DNA from: Paenibacillus xylanilyticus
GTDB lineage: Bacteria > Bacillota > Bacilli > Paenibacillales > Paenibacillaceae
Direction: 5' to 3'
Assembly: GCF_009664365.1 (NCBI RefSeq)
Contig: NZ_CP044310.1
Coordinates: 1,561,001 to 1,625,000, forward strand
Length of the DNA: 64,000 nt
Shown here: positions 8,134-17,491 of the stretch, piece by piece
Layout of the letters: every line of letters begins with the position of its first letter
How positions within the stretch are numbered: position 1 is the first letter of the stretch
The notes under the pieces: generated by a model
The model's input: the letters and a program-made list of their open reading frames with translations, nothing else
Databases searched by the model: none
Told to the model about the DNA's origin: nothing
Translations under genes and position numbers: made by a program

Positions 8134-10065
8134 TTAGGCTTTTGCTTGCACAGCTTGCTGTACTTCCTGGATAAATGCTTCAATGCTCTGAACGCCTTGA
8201 TCTCCCTGACCGTATGCGCGGACAGAGGCAGACAGGGCGTTTTTCTCATTTTCCCCGAGTACGAGCGAGTAAGGCACCTTTTCCATCTGAGCTTCACGAA
8301 TCTTATACCCCAGCTTCTCGCTGCGCAGATCCGTTTCAACTCGAATGCCTGCTGCTCGCAATTGACTCTGTACCTGCAGCGCATAATCTGCATAGTGATC
8401 GGATACCGGGAGCAGCTTCACCTGAACCGGAGCGAGCCATAGTGGAAACGCACCCGCGTAATGCTCAGTCAGAATGCCAATGAAGCGATCAATGGAGCCG
8501 TAGATGGCGCGATGGATCACGACCGGACGGTGTTTCAGGCTGTCCTCGCCAACATAAGTGAGGTCGAATTTCTCCGGCATTTGAAAATCAAGCTGGATTG
8601 TTCCACACTGCCAGCTGCGTTTCAGTGCATCGAGAATATGGAAGTCAATCTTCGGCCCATAAAAGGCTCCGTCTCCTTCATTGATGCGGTATTTCACGCC
8701 GCGCCGATCCAGTACATTTTGCAGTGCGCGTTCTGCCTGATCCCATAGCTCTTCCGACCCCATGGAGTCTTCGGGACGAGTGGATAGCTCAATTGTGTAT
8801 TCAAAACCAAAAATATCGTACATACGTCCGATCAGGGATATTGCCTGGTTGATCTCTTCCTCAATCTGTTCCGGCATCACATAGAGATGGGCATCATCCT
8901 GACAAAATGTCCGTACTCGCATCATGCCATTCAGCGCACCCGAGAATTCATGACGGTGAACCTGGCCGAATTCCATCATGCGAATGGGAAGCTCGCGATA
9001 GGAATGAAGTGCATTTTTGAAAATCAGCATATGCCCCGGGCAGTTCATCGGCTTCAGTGCAAACGTGGCGTCATCCACTTCTGAGAAATACATATTGTCC
9101 TTATAGTGCTCCCAATGACCGGATTGCTCCCACAGACGATTGTTCATCATCAGCGGAGTTCGAACCTCCTGATACCCTTCCTGCAGCTGCAGCTCGCGTG
9201 AGAATTGCTCCAGCTCTGTACGGATTGTCATGCCTTTCGGGAGATAGAAGGGCATCCCTGGTGCTTCCTCAGAGAACATGAACAGCCCCAGCTCTTTGCC
9301 GAGCTTGCGATGATCCCGCTTCTTGGCTTCCTCCAGCATGTGCAGGTGGTCGTCCAGCTGGGCTTTGCTTGGAAAGGCAGTGCCGTAGATTCGCTGCAGC
9401 ATTTTGTTGTTCGAATCGCCCCGCCAGTAAGCCCCTGCCACATTCAGCAGCTTGAAGGCTTTGATCCGGCCAGTGGACGGAAGATGTGGGCCACGGCACA
9501 GATCAAAAAACTCCCCTTGATCATAGATCGAAAGCTCCGCATCCTGCGGCAAATCATGGATCAGTTCAAGTTTATACGGTTCCTGAATCTCTTCGAACAA
9601 GCGAAGGGCTTCCTCACGGCTAACCACCCGGCGGTTGATCTTCACATTCTCTTGTACAATCTTGTTCATTTCCCGCTCAATGGCAGCCAGATCACTGATG
9701 GACAAGGCATGCTCCAGATCCACATCGTAATAAAAGCCATCTTGGGTGACGGGGCCAATCCCGAGTTTGACTTGTTCCGCACCGTAGATCCGCTTGAGGG
9801 CCTGGGCGAGGACATGCGCAGTACTATGACGATAACGATACAATCCTTCCTCGCTGTCCAGTGTAACGATGACGAGTTCGCAGTCCTGTTCAAGCCTCAT
9901 GTCCAGATCGACGTTTACACCATCCACAATGCCTCCGATGGCCTGTTTACCCAAGCTAGTACTGATGGACGAAGCGACTTCTCCGATACTTATGCCTGCC
10001 TCGTACGAACGAACTGCTCCACCTTGAAGGCGAATCTCAATAGGGTTACCTTGTTGATTACTCAT
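8134..10065 (-). CDS. thrS: Threonyl-tRNA synthetase
   Basis: This class II aminoacyl-tRNA synthetase charges tRNA-Thr. At 643 residues it matches the family length. Domains in order: N-terminal TGS (about 1-63), editing domain with the HSTAHVLAQA motif, catalytic core with motif 2 (RVHRHEFSGALNGMMRVRTF), the zinc-site region MNCPGHM, motif 3 around PVVIHRAIYGSIDRFIGIL, and a C-terminal anticodon-binding domain. The start ATG at 10065 (MSNQQGNPIE) has GGAGAG upstream; the frame continues to 10101 but without a site. A complete T-box leader lies upstream, so expression should rise when uncharged tRNA-Thr accumulates. Confidence 0.96.
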   Translation of the reverse strand: MSNQQGNPIEIRLQGGAVRSYEAGISIGEVASSISTSLGKQAIGGIVDGVNVDLDMRLEQDCELVIVTLDSEEGLYRYRHSTAHVLAQALKRIYGAEQVKLGIGPVTQDGFYYDVDLEHALSISDLAAIEREMNKIVQENVKINRRVVSREEALRLFEEIQEPYKLELIHDLPQDAELSIYDQGEFFDLCRGPHLPSTGRIKAFKLLNVAGAYWRGDSNNKMLQRIYGTAFPSKAQLDDHLHMLEEAKKRDHRKLGKELGLFMFSEEAPGMPFYLPKGMTIRTELEQFSRELQLQEGYQEVRTPLMMNNRLWEQSGHWEHYKDNMYFSEVDDATFALKPMNCPGHMLIFKNALHSYRELPIRMMEFGQVHRHEFSGALNGMMRVRTFCQDDAHLYVMPEQIEEEINQAISLIGRMYDIFGFEYTIELSTRPEDSMGSEELWDQAERALQNVLDRRGVKYRINEGDGAFYGPKIDFHILDALKRSWQCGTIQLDFQMPEKFDLTYVGEDSLKHRPVVIHRAIYGSIDRFIGILTEHYAGAFPLWLAPVQVKLLPVSDHYADYALQVQSQLRAAGIRVETDLRSEKLGYKIREAQMEKVPYSLVLGENEKNALSASVRAYGQGDQGVQSIEAFIQEVQQAVQAKA

Positions 10066-10099
10066 GCAAACCACTCTCCAATGTTTGAAATGGAAGCGC

Positions 10100-10415
10100 A
10101 AAAAACACCCGTCCCGGAAAAGGGACGAGTGCGCTCAGCTCGTGGTTCCACCCTAATTTGGTTATGAATATCCCCTGTATCGGCCAGCCGCCGCAAAACA
10201 GGAAACATCATAACCCTCATTGGGATCCGTTATCGGGGATCAGGCGGTGAACTCTACTGACAACCGGACGAAACTTTCATCGAAAGTCCGCCAAGCTGAG
10301 GTTCGAGGCCACGGCTGCAGAGGGGTAATTCCGTTCCGTTCGCTGAAGAAGGTTTCACCAATCCCTTCTCTCTCTGGGCAGCACGCAAACGAAATCATGT
10401 CTCTGGTCATCGCCA
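10100..10415 (-). promoter_or_regulatory. thrS: T-box leader (tRNA-Thr sensing) with terminator
   Basis: Read on the minus strand, the conserved T-box AGGGTGGAACCACG lies at about 10154-10141. It is followed by the terminator stem ACTCGTCCC/GGGACGGGT and a T6 run at 10105-10100. In stem I the specifier loop reads GGAATTACC, giving codon ACC (Thr) at 10326-10324. An AGAGA-type bulge sequence is also present near 10372. Uncharged tRNA-Thr should pair with ACC and stabilise the antiterminator. Confidence 0.93.
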
Positions 10416-10538
10416 ATATGCAAAGTTATTGTCAGTTCATTTGAAGTGAAAAGAACTTGAGATCCATATCAATATATTGGAACAGGTGTTATTGAGTGTC
10501 GATTATATAGACTGAAAATCAAAAGGTCAAGCGGAGTT

Positions 10539-12305
10539 TTATTTAGCTTTATCCGAATGGCGATCAAAAATCAAACGTATGGTGGTTCCCTGGTCCGGAT
10601 GGGATTGAACCTCGATTCGGCCTTTCATCGCCTCAATCAGCCCTTTGGTTACCGCCATGCCAAGGCCTGATCCGACATCGGATGTCGCCGTATCCGTGCC
10701 GCGATAGTATCGTTCGAACAGCCTCCATACCGTCTCCTGATCCATGCCGCGGCCATCATCGGCAAATTGAATGATGAAATTGCCGTCCTGCTCACCTGGC
10801 TCAACACGAACGGTCAGCTTCGTCTCTGGTGGATTGTGCAGCAGGGCGTTGGCGGTGAGATTATCGACAATTCGTTCGAAGGACGGGATATGGACATAAC
10901 CATGCACTGCGAGTGTGGCAGGTTCGAATGTAATACGGCCTTCTCCATAAGCCGGGTTACGCTCGGCACGATGTACTAGATCCTGAAGTAGCGCATTTAC
11001 GTCAGTTTTCTCGACAGGAGGCTGGTATCCACCGCTGCGCAGACGGTATGTCATGGACAGGTCGTTTACCAGCCGGTCCATGTACATGGATTTATCCAGC
11101 ATGATGCCCGCAAATTCCCGTATTTCTTCGGATGTCCAGTTGTATTTCTCAGCTTCCAGCATGTGTGCATATCCCTGGATGGAGGACAGGGGTGTCTTCA
11201 GATCATGAGTTATCCCGGCAATCCACTCCTCGCGCAGAGAGTCGGTCTGTCTGCGGAGTTCTTCATCACGTTTAAGTGTACTCGACAACGACTGGATAGA
11301 GTGCAGCACTTCCGCATATACCCGATATTTTTGACGCCATTTTCCGTTACGCTTCTGGCTGCGTGGCTTGCCCCGGGTGCCAGCCGGCTCTTCATAGTGT
11401 CCACGTTCGAGCCGCTGCAGCCATTGAAGCATATGCAGCATGGGATAACCGAAGCGATTGGCATACCAGAATGCAAGCAGCACAAGCAGGATGATGATGG
11501 ATACCAGAAGTGCAGCCAGGGCAGGACCAAAAATAAAACCGAAGGGATTTTCGTTCACGCCTGCTTGACTGCTGGGAAGAGGAACACTCAGCATCCAGGT
11601 CGATTGATCCTGTTCATCATAAAGGGTTACTGTGGTCATTCCGTACCTGGTGGGGTATCGTGAGCGCAGAATCAGGTCCTGAATGCTGTAGCTGTCCGGT
11701 GTGCCCATTGCAGGCTTATTGAAAGAAGCAAGCACATGTCCCTGCTCATCCAAAATCTCAAGATAGGCGTCCGCCGCGCGAAGGATATCCTGCTGCCCGG
11801 TGGGCAGTACAAGCTTACCGTCGGCATAACTTCCATCGGTGTAGACTTGATCCAAAATCGTTACTGCCTGATTGCTCTCCCCGTACAGCAGGGTGAAGTT
11901 GATCCCCTTTCTTTCCCTTATGAGTAAATAAAGCTGGTAGGGAAAGGGCTTTCTTCCCTCCCAATAGGATAGAAGTTCTCCGGGTTTATAGTGATTCGGG
12001 ACATCGGAAGGGGTGTGAAAGGCATCCACCACACGGCCTTGCTCATCGAGAACCTGAAGCCAGCCGTTGTTCTCCTCCACACGCTCTAGCAGCGCGGGAT
12101 CATACTGAACGGAACCGTCCGGCAAAATCTCTGCGGTGCTGATCAGCTGTTCGAGCCCGACAGAGGCAAAATCATCAACAAGGCTGGCTTCATTCAACTG
12201 TTGGATGACCCAATATGCGATGCTTCCACCGAGAACCAGAATCAGAATTACAGCACCCGCAAGCAGGCCAATGAACCGTGTCATCAATCTGCGACGTATG
12301 CTCAT
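10539..12305 (-). CDS. Membrane sensor histidine kinase
   Basis: At 588 residues it has transmembrane helix 1 (about 11-33), a large extracytoplasmic sensor region (about 34-253), helix 2 (about 255-282), a linker, HisKA with the phospho-acceptor His at about 367 (GITHDLKTPLSS) and an HATPase domain with N-box DNLTANALLHN, G1 DDGRGMD and G2 GSGLGMAVTKG. The sensor region contains two similar stretches (WLQVLDEQGRVVDAF and YLEILDEQGHVLASF), suggesting two tandem PAS-like folds. It overlaps its response regulator gene by 4 bp (ATGA), so the two are translationally coupled. The signal is unknown; the divergent M23 lipoprotein suggests cell-envelope sensing. Confidence 0.92.
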   Translation of the reverse strand: MSIRRRLMTRFIGLLAGAVILILVLGGSIAYWVIQQLNEASLVDDFASVGLEQLISTAEILPDGSVQYDPALLERVEENNGWLQVLDEQGRVVDAFHTPSDVPNHYKPGELLSYWEGRKPFPYQLYLLIRERKGINFTLLYGESNQAVTILDQVYTDGSYADGKLVLPTGQQDILRAADAYLEILDEQGHVLASFNKPAMGTPDSYSIQDLILRSRYPTRYGMTTVTLYDEQDQSTWMLSVPLPSSQAGVNENPFGFIFGPALAALLVSIIILLVLLAFWYANRFGYPMLHMLQWLQRLERGHYEEPAGTRGKPRSQKRNGKWRQKYRVYAEVLHSIQSLSSTLKRDEELRRQTDSLREEWIAGITHDLKTPLSSIQGYAHMLEAEKYNWTSEEIREFAGIMLDKSMYMDRLVNDLSMTYRLRSGGYQPPVEKTDVNALLQDLVHRAERNPAYGEGRITFEPATLAVHGYVHIPSFERIVDNLTANALLHNPPETKLTVRVEPGEQDGNFIIQFADDGRGMDQETVWRLFERYYRGTDTATSDVGSGLGMAVTKGLIEAMKGRIEVQSHPDQGTTIRLIFDRHSDKAK

Positions 12306-13063
12306 CTTCGGAGCTCCGCCTCGGGCAGGACGAGCTTATATCCCAAACCACGGACATTCACCAGCAGTTCAGGCCTGGAGGGATCGGCTTCAATACGCTC
12401 ACGGATTCGGTGAATATGAACCATGACCGTATTGTCGTCACGGATGGCCTCCGATTCCCATACCCGCTCGTACAATTCGGATTTGGTGAAGATGCGATTG
12501 GGATGTTTGCAGAAAAAGAGCAGCAGCTGATACACCAGAGCAGGACAGCCTACCAGCTGACCATGGACCCTGAGTTCACCCGCGTGCTCGTTCAACTGAA
12601 AGCGTCCGTAATCATAGATCCCCTCCTGCGGGGAAGGGGATGACGGATTTGCGTCATAATTTGGAAGCAACCTCCCAAATTCTCCCTGTCTGGGCAAATA
12701 CCGCTTCAGCAGTGATTTCATCCGTGCGACCACTTCAAGTGGATTAAACGGTTTAACAACATAATCGTCTCCCCCAACTGCGAAGCCGGTCAACTTGTCA
12801 TAATCGGTTGTTTTGGCGGTTAAAAAGAGAATCGGTGCATCGGTCAATTGGCGCAGAAAAGGACAAATTTCCAGCCCGCTTCTGCCTGGCAGCATGACGT
12901 CCAGCACGATACAGTGATAGGTTTTCTTTTCACATGCGGCAATCGCATCTTCACCTGTGGTGACTGTGTCAATATCTACGAATTGCTCCTTGAGCAGAAC
13001 CGTTTTTAACATATGTAAAATCGCCTGTTCATCATCAACAAGCAGAATTGAAACGTTATCCAT
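12302..13063 (-). CDS. OmpR/PhoB-family response regulator
   Basis: This 253-residue regulator has a receiver domain (1-120) with acidic pair DD near residues 10-11, phospho-acceptor Asp about 55 (IVLDVMLPG), Thr in LFLTAK and Lys in VVKPF. A C-terminal winged-helix DNA-binding domain (about 150-250) contains the trans-reg motif around RVWESEAIRDDNTVMVHIHR and GLGYKL. A linker of about 30 residues rich in Pro/Ser separates the domains. It is the first gene of the two-gene operon with the kinase. A direct repeat typical of OmpR-family sites lies in the divergent promoter region at 13179-13195. Confidence 0.93.
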   Translation of the reverse strand: MDNVSILLVDDEQAILHMLKTVLLKEQFVDIDTVTTGEDAIAACEKKTYHCIVLDVMLPGRSGLEICPFLRQLTDAPILFLTAKTTDYDKLTGFAVGGDDYVVKPFNPLEVVARMKSLLKRYLPRQGEFGRLLPNYDANPSSPSPQEGIYDYGRFQLNEHAGELRVHGQLVGCPALVYQLLLFFCKHPNRIFTKSELYERVWESEAIRDDNTVMVHIHRIRERIEADPSRPELLVNVRGLGYKLVLPEAELRR

Positions 13064-13178
13064 GACGTAAGAGATCCTCCTGATTTTTATGATTACATTC
13101 GTTGTCGGCTATGATCTTCTGCGTTGGTCTATCTAATCTATCATACCATTCTGAGGAGTCGTGGAGCGTACTTGTAAC

Positions 13179-13195
13179 CTTAACAGAATCTTAAT
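13179..13195. promoter_or_regulatory. Candidate response-regulator box (direct repeat, 6-5-6)
   Basis: CTTAAC-AGAAT-CTTAAT is a direct hexamer repeat with 11-bp periodicity, the usual layout for OmpR/PhoP-family binding, in the intergenic region between the regulator operon and the divergent M23 lipoprotein gene. A third partial copy (CTTGTAAC) begins at 13171. Confidence 0.5.
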
Positions 13196-13314
13196 TATGA
13201 AGCAGCAGCATACCTCAAAGTTATGATAGACGTAAGAGGAGGTTAGACGGAGGATAAGATTGGTTTAGTACACTGGATTGGAAAGAAATCGTTCTACAGA
13301 AGGGGTGCAGGGAA

Positions 13315-14457
13315 GTGAATAGAAATCATAAGGAAAGCAGGCAGCGGTCCAAAATGTTCATTGAAAAAAATCGGATGAGAGCAGAATATGCTCTGCAAAA
13401 AGATTCAAGGAGAAGCCAGAGGAGTTGGTTAATGCTTGCCGCAGCACTTGGTGCGTGTGTGCTCTTGTCTGCCTGCGGCACTACAGAATCATCTGACCAG
13501 AGGGAACAGCCATCAGCAGAACAGACATCAAGTGCGTCGCCAGCCGCAGAAAACACCAATAAAGAAGAGATGAACTCAGCAGAGGAGGATGTGATGATTA
13601 CACCTGAACATTTCATAGATACATTGATGAATGGTTCGAAGGAGGACATTTATAATCAAATGAGCCCGGAACTCAAGGAAACGATATCGCTGGAAGAGTT
13701 TAAGACGTCTGTGGACAGCTTCATAGAGGGGGTCACTTCCTGGGAACAGGTTACAAAAGTCAAAATGAACAACCTGATGGAGCATTCCTGGAAGGATCAG
13801 ACGGGGACCAAAGGAATACAAGCCTATTTTGCCGAGGACCATCAGATTGACGGGCTGTTGATCCAGCCACTTGAAACGCATGAGGAGACGGACAAGACAT
13901 TTACCAAGACCGAATTTCAGTTTCCTATGAAGGGGGAATGGTTCGTGTTCTGGGGAGGAAATGATGTGATGTCCAATTATCATTATGCGCATGAAACGCA
14001 GCGTTACGCACTGGACATTATTCGCACGAAGGAAGATTTAAGTTATCAAGGGGAGGCCGCTGTGAATGAAAACTATTATGCTTTTGGCGAGCCGCTCTAT
14101 GCAGCTGCAGATGGGACGGTTGTTGAAGTCAAAAATGACATTCCGGATAACACGCCAGGCGTGATGAATGCTGAAGAGCCGGCAGGGAATGTTGTCGTTA
14201 TCGATCATGGAAATGGGGAATACAGCATCACGGCACATCTCAAGGAAGGAAGTGCAGCCGTAAAAACAGGGGATAAAGTCAAGCAGGGAGATCTCATCGG
14301 GCAGCTTGGTAATTCCGGTAACTCCAGTGAAGCGCATCTGCATTTTCAAGTCTCAGACGGATCTGATCTGTTCACTTCCCGTTCAGTTCAGATCCGCTGG
14401 GCAGATCAGAGCCAAGTGCTGACACGCGGGAACACGTTCCAGGGCCTTCCTGAATAG
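13315..14457 (+). CDS. M23-family metallopeptidase lipoprotein
   Basis: This 380-residue exported lipoprotein probably acts on the cell envelope. It has a long basic N-region, a hydrophobic core and lipobox LSAC (Cys about 54), a Ser/Ala/Glu-rich linker, a DUF3887-like alpha/beta domain (about 95-205) and a C-terminal M23 beta-barrel (about 220-375). Zinc ligands are visible as His about 226 and Asp about 234 (HETQRYALD), then TAH (308) and HLHF (341, 343). Family members cleave peptidoglycan cross-bridges or act as degraded partners; here all ligands are present. The GTG start follows AAGGGGTGCAGGGAA. Divergence from the two-component system suggests direct control by it. Confidence 0.85.
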   Translation: MNRNHKESRQRSKMFIEKNRMRAEYALQKDSRRSQRSWLMLAAALGACVLLSACGTTESSDQREQPSAEQTSSASPAAENTNKEEMNSAEEDVMITPEHFIDTLMNGSKEDIYNQMSPELKETISLEEFKTSVDSFIEGVTSWEQVTKVKMNNLMEHSWKDQTGTKGIQAYFAEDHQIDGLLIQPLETHEETDKTFTKTEFQFPMKGEWFVFWGGNDVMSNYHYAHETQRYALDIIRTKEDLSYQGEAAVNENYYAFGEPLYAAADGTVVEVKNDIPDNTPGVMNAEEPAGNVVVIDHGNGEYSITAHLKEGSAAVKTGDKVKQGDLIGQLGNSGNSSEAHLHFQVSDGSDLFTSRSVQIRWADQSQVLTRGNTFQGLPE

Positions 14458-14564
14458 CTAGGTGTATTTGCCTGTAGTAGAAGTGGATAGCGGTAGGGTT
14501 ATCTCTGATTAAAAGAATGAGCTTATGGAATCGTAATCTTAGCTTGAAACATATAATTCATGCA

Positions 14565-14594
14565 GGCAGCCGGCTAATGGGTCGGCTGTCTTTA
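14565..14594 (+). terminator. Terminator after the M23 lipoprotein gene
   Basis: The 10-bp stem GGCAGCCGGC/GTCGGCTGTC with a 6-nt loop is followed by a weak T-rich tail (TTTATGTT). Confidence 0.7.
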
Positions 14595-14686
14595 TGTTAA
14601 TCAAACGTACAGGTTAGTGTGACTTCCAACTTTTAGATTACATATAATGTAAAGAGGGTTCTAGACAAGAAGCGGAGGGATTAGGG

Positions 14687-14935
14687 TTGAACAGGTATGT
14701 GTTACATATCGCTGCAAGTGTAGTTTGCATATTAGCACCTGTTGTTGGTTTCTTATATGAATGGTGGGATAGCTACCAACCCAAAGTGGGACCTGTAGGA
14801 GACGGAAAACCGAATTATAATCTTACAATACCTCAATGGATATCTATGGTGTCTTCTTTCATTCTTGGAATAATTAATCTGCCTCTTGCCATAATTTTAT
14901 ACAAACAAAAGATTAATGAAGATATAAAAAAATAG
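14687..14935 (+). CDS. Small membrane protein, unknown function
   Basis: This 82-residue protein starts at TTG 14687 behind CGGAGGG with about 9 nt spacing. It has two hydrophobic segments (about residues 5-24 and 50-72) flanking a Pro/Gly/Asp-rich loop (DSYQPKVGPVGDGKPN), so it is probably a hairpin membrane protein with that loop outside. It ends in a Lys-rich cytoplasmic tail. I do not recognise a family. Part of a dispersed stem-loop element follows its stop. Confidence 0.55.
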   Translation: MNRYVLHIAASVVCILAPVVGFLYEWWDSYQPKVGPVGDGKPNYNLTIPQWISMVSSFILGIINLPLAIILYKQKINEDIKK

Positions 14936-14945
14936 TGCCGACTAT

Positions 14946-15198
14946 GTTAACGGGTAACGAATGTTCAATCAGCACAACGGTAGTTGACTTAAGCTCAGCT
15001 GCCGTCTCATATTGAACTAACAACATATAATGGAATGGAAATGAATACATCATTCAACATCGAAAGTAGGATGATTAGCTTGATTTCAACAATCGAGGAT
15101 TAAAGTATTGGGTAAAGTTAGCTTAATACGACATTGAAAGCAGCTGACAGGTGTGATTAGCTGCTTTTGTTCAGCTAACAGGCAGAGTAGCTTAGCAT
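14946..15198 (+). repeat. Dispersed three-hairpin element, split copy
   Basis: The left arm is recognisable at 14946-14967 (TTAACGGGTAACG). The core hairpin GAAAGCAGCTGAC/GTGATTAGCTGCTTTT and right arm CAGCTAACAGGCAG lie at 15136-15198. About 170 bp separate them, suggesting an insertion or two overlapping partial copies. The rest of the 14936-15268 gap shows no gene. Confidence 0.6.
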
Positions 15199-15269
15199 GA
15201 CTATACTTTTGTTTTTGGATATTTGACTTCTTTGGAAAAAAAGAAGGGGGTCCTCTTGGCTAAATATAA

Positions 15270-15293
15270 GAAAGAGCCTCAAGAACAAGGCTC
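15270..15293 (-). terminator. Terminator of the small lipoprotein gene
   Basis: GAGCC/GGCTC stem followed on the minus strand by TTTCTTATATTT, directly beyond the stop codon of the minus-strand gene. Confidence 0.65.
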
Positions 15294-15295
15294 AG

Positions 15296-15634
15296 TTATC
15301 TCCTATCTTTTATTAGTTCTTCGGGAACTCCCACAGTGACGACTTCGAGCGTCTCATAGTTAATAAGGAGAAACACCTCGGTATCCTTATCTCCTTTCAA
15401 ATATCCATAAAGCCCAATGTCCGTGCCAAGATCGGGCGGATTAAACTTGTGACGTGTAAATTCAACGTTAAGGTCATATTCTTCTTTAAAATACATTTTC
15501 CCTGCATTCATAGCCTTGTTAATGGCTTGAGCTTCTTCTCGAGAATCAGACATGAAGCTACAACCTCCCATGATGAGGACAAAACAAACAATAGTAAATA
15601 TGCTTACAGACTTACTTTTTACTATAGTTTCCAC
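15296..15634 (-). CDS. Small lipoprotein, unknown function
   Basis: This 112-residue predicted lipoprotein has a hydrophobic signal ending in IMGGC (Cys about 25), then a helical stretch and a beta-rich C-terminal half (GLYGYLKGDKDTEVFLLINY). It resembles short Firmicute lipoproteins of DUF1433-like type, but I am not certain. The start is unclear: GTG 15634 overlaps the only Shine-Dalgarno (AAGGAGTGG), and no other standard in-frame start lies between it and the signal peptide, so initiation may use an unusual codon or the GTG with weak efficiency. Confidence 0.6.
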   Translation of the reverse strand: METIVKSKSVSIFTIVCFVLIMGGCSFMSDSREEAQAINKAMNAGKMYFKEEYDLNVEFTRHKFNPPDLGTDIGLYGYLKGDKDTEVFLLINYETLEVVTVGVPEELIKDRR

Positions 15635-15733
15635 TCCTTATATCTATCATGATATAGGTATATTACTATATTTTGAGTTTAGGAGTAAATGTAGGTTTGT
15701 TTTTTTGAAAACCTGCATTTTGATGAGACGTAC

Positions 15734-15835
15734 ATGAAGTTTTCCAAGCTTGCATATCAAGACATTTCCGATGGATATATCCTCCCGGAATTGGATCAAT
15801 GGAAAGTGGTCGAGCCTGAAGTTGCCTGCGTCTAA
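15734..15835 (+). CDS. Possible short ORF or gene remnant (33 aa)
   Basis: ATG 15734 opens a 33-codon frame beginning MKFSKLAYQDISDGYILPEL, with plausible coding composition but no good ribosome binding site. It may be the tail of a decayed gene lying upstream of the HIT gene. Nothing identifies a family. Confidence 0.25.
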   Translation: MKFSKLAYQDISDGYILPELDQWKVVEPEVACV

Positions 15836-15875
15836 TAAACAATAGGAAACATATGAGAGGGGTTGGGAAATAGAG

Positions 15876-16349
15876 ATGACAGCAGTATTTTCGCACAAGC
15901 CCGAAGGATACGAATGTCCATTTTGCTGTATTTGGGGCATCGAAAGACCTGACCAAGGAACAAAACAAAGGGATATTATCTATCAGAATGAAAAGGTAAC
16001 AGCATTTATAGCGGGCAAGTGGTGGCCAAACAATAAAGGACATGTTCTTGTGGTGCCCAATCAACATTTCGAGAACATCTATGAGCTGCCTGCGGATTAC
16101 GCTGCTGAGATTCACCGCGCTGCGCAGCTTACAGCATTTGCTATGAGAAGTACATATGGATGTGAAGGGATTTCTACAAGGCAGCATAATGAACCAGCTG
16201 GCAATCAAGACGTGTGGCATTATCATCTCCATGTTTACCCTAGATATAGGAATGATCAACTTTATCTGTCGAAGGGTTCACAGTCCGATCCAGAAGAGCG
16301 CTCTTTCTATGCTGACAAGCTGCGTTCTTGGATCAAGGAAAACATCTAA
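15876..16349 (+). CDS. HIT-family protein
   Basis: This 157-residue histidine-triad protein has the active-site motif WHYHLHVYPRY (HxHxH) at about residues 110-120 and an N-terminal CPFCCIWG cysteine motif that may bind zinc. HIT proteins hydrolyse or transfer nucleotidyl groups from nucleotide conjugates in the cytoplasm. ATG 15876 is preceded by GAGGGG at somewhat long spacing. It is convergent with the AraC regulator gene. Confidence 0.85.
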   Translation: MTAVFSHKPEGYECPFCCIWGIERPDQGTKQRDIIYQNEKVTAFIAGKWWPNNKGHVLVVPNQHFENIYELPADYAAEIHRAAQLTAFAMRSTYGCEGISTRQHNEPAGNQDVWHYHLHVYPRYRNDQLYLSKGSQSDPEERSFYADKLRSWIKENI

Positions 16350-16372
16350 GGTCATGACTCTTCATGCGGTTA

Positions 16373-16416
16373 CACAGCACCATGTTCTTCTTAAACGGAG
16401 GATACGGTGCTGTTTC
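16373..16416. terminator. Possible terminator between convergent genes
   Basis: ACAGCACC pairs with GGTGCTGT across a loop of about 25 nt, followed by TTCTGTG. It is weak as a Rho-independent terminator but is the only dyad between the HIT and AraC genes. Confidence 0.4.
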
Positions 16417-16492
16417 TGTGTATCTTCGATCCCGTCATTACATTCGTATCATTTTGAGGTGTTTTTTATTTACCTGATTCACGTTGGGGTGG

Positions 16493-17371
16493 TTATTCAT
16501 TAGCTTGTTTTCGATAATGTTGCGGAACTACCCCCATCTGTTTGCGGAAAATCGATGAAAAATAACTAGCACTTTGAAAACCGCAGGCAAGTGCAATTTC
16601 ACTTATAGATCGTTGTGTCTCTTTTAGCATTTCGCAACTTTTTTGAAGGCGATATTGAGTGACATAATTATTGGGTGTCTGGCCTACATACTTGTTAAAC
16701 AATGTACAGCACCGACTTCTGCAAACGGCTCCTGCAGATGCGATCTCCTCAAGCGTTATTTTTTGATCATAGTTTTGATGGATGAAACGCGTCATTTCTT
16801 GGACATGCATCAAAACTCCAGGTTGCCCGGTGTTAGGTTGTAAATAATCCCCTATCGTTGCACACAAAGATAAAGCTTGCGAGGCCAGACGAAGCGGATT
16901 GAGAGGAGTGTGTTTCTTATGCATTTCCTGATAGATTTCTTGAATGGACCGTAATATGTTTCGTTGCCAATCTACCTGATCTGTAAGAACTAGAAAATCA
17001 GCCATCGTTAAACCAAATTTTTCTCCCCAGTAGGATTGAATATATGAAGTCTTCTCGCCAAGGATAGAGGGATGAATGACGACGACAAGAAATAAACAAT
17101 CGTTTTGGTCTGCAAGAGAATAACCGTAATGCAAACGCTGGCTATTCACAAAAAGTCCATCACCTTGATGCAATCGAGTAATAGTTCCATTAACAGAGAA
17201 ATCCATTGATCCATGCAATACATAGATAAACTCGATGTCTACATGCCAGTGCGCTACTGCTGCATAATTGTTAAATTGATGTAGGCTTCCCTTCCGGACA
17301 TAGAGCGGTAAATCAGGAAGGTTATAATCCAAACGTTCGGATAAATCAGAAAACACCTCTAAATTTGTCAT
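16493..17371 (-). CDS. AraC-family transcriptional regulator (cupin sensor)
   Basis: This protein of about 292 residues has an N-terminal cupin-like sensor domain (about 20-150, with AHWHVDIEFIYVLHG) and a C-terminal double helix-turn-helix AraC domain (about 185-288; ISEIALACGFQSASYFSSIFRKQMG is typical of the second HTH). The start is either TTG 17374 or ATG 17371, behind AAAGGACGG. It is divergent from the MATE pump/acetyltransferase pair, which it may control. The inducer is unknown. Cys residues in the first HTH region (AVCRSRCCTLF) replace the more usual SxSYLSRLF pattern. Confidence 0.88.
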   Translation of the reverse strand: MTNLEVFSDLSERLDYNLPDLPLYVRKGSLHQFNNYAAVAHWHVDIEFIYVLHGSMDFSVNGTITRLHQGDGLFVNSQRLHYGYSLADQNDCLFLVVVIHPSILGEKTSYIQSYWGEKFGLTMADFLVLTDQVDWQRNILRSIQEIYQEMHKKHTPLNPLRLASQALSLCATIGDYLQPNTGQPGVLMHVQEMTRFIHQNYDQKITLEEIASAGAVCRSRCCTLFNKYVGQTPNNYVTQYRLQKSCEMLKETQRSISEIALACGFQSASYFSSIFRKQMGVVPQHYRKQANE

Positions 17372-17491
17372 CAAAGAGACCGTCCTTTGAAAATATACGA
17401 TTTTTATAAAATTATAGCCAATATTGATGGATACAACAACGATAATATCCTATCCTTATATTGTGAAATTAGCCGAGAGGACAGGATATAG

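Noticed and set aside
9205..10167. Long plus-strand open frame opposite thrS and its T-box
   Set aside because: It lies antisense to an unmistakable thrS gene and crosses its T-box leader; no coding motifs.
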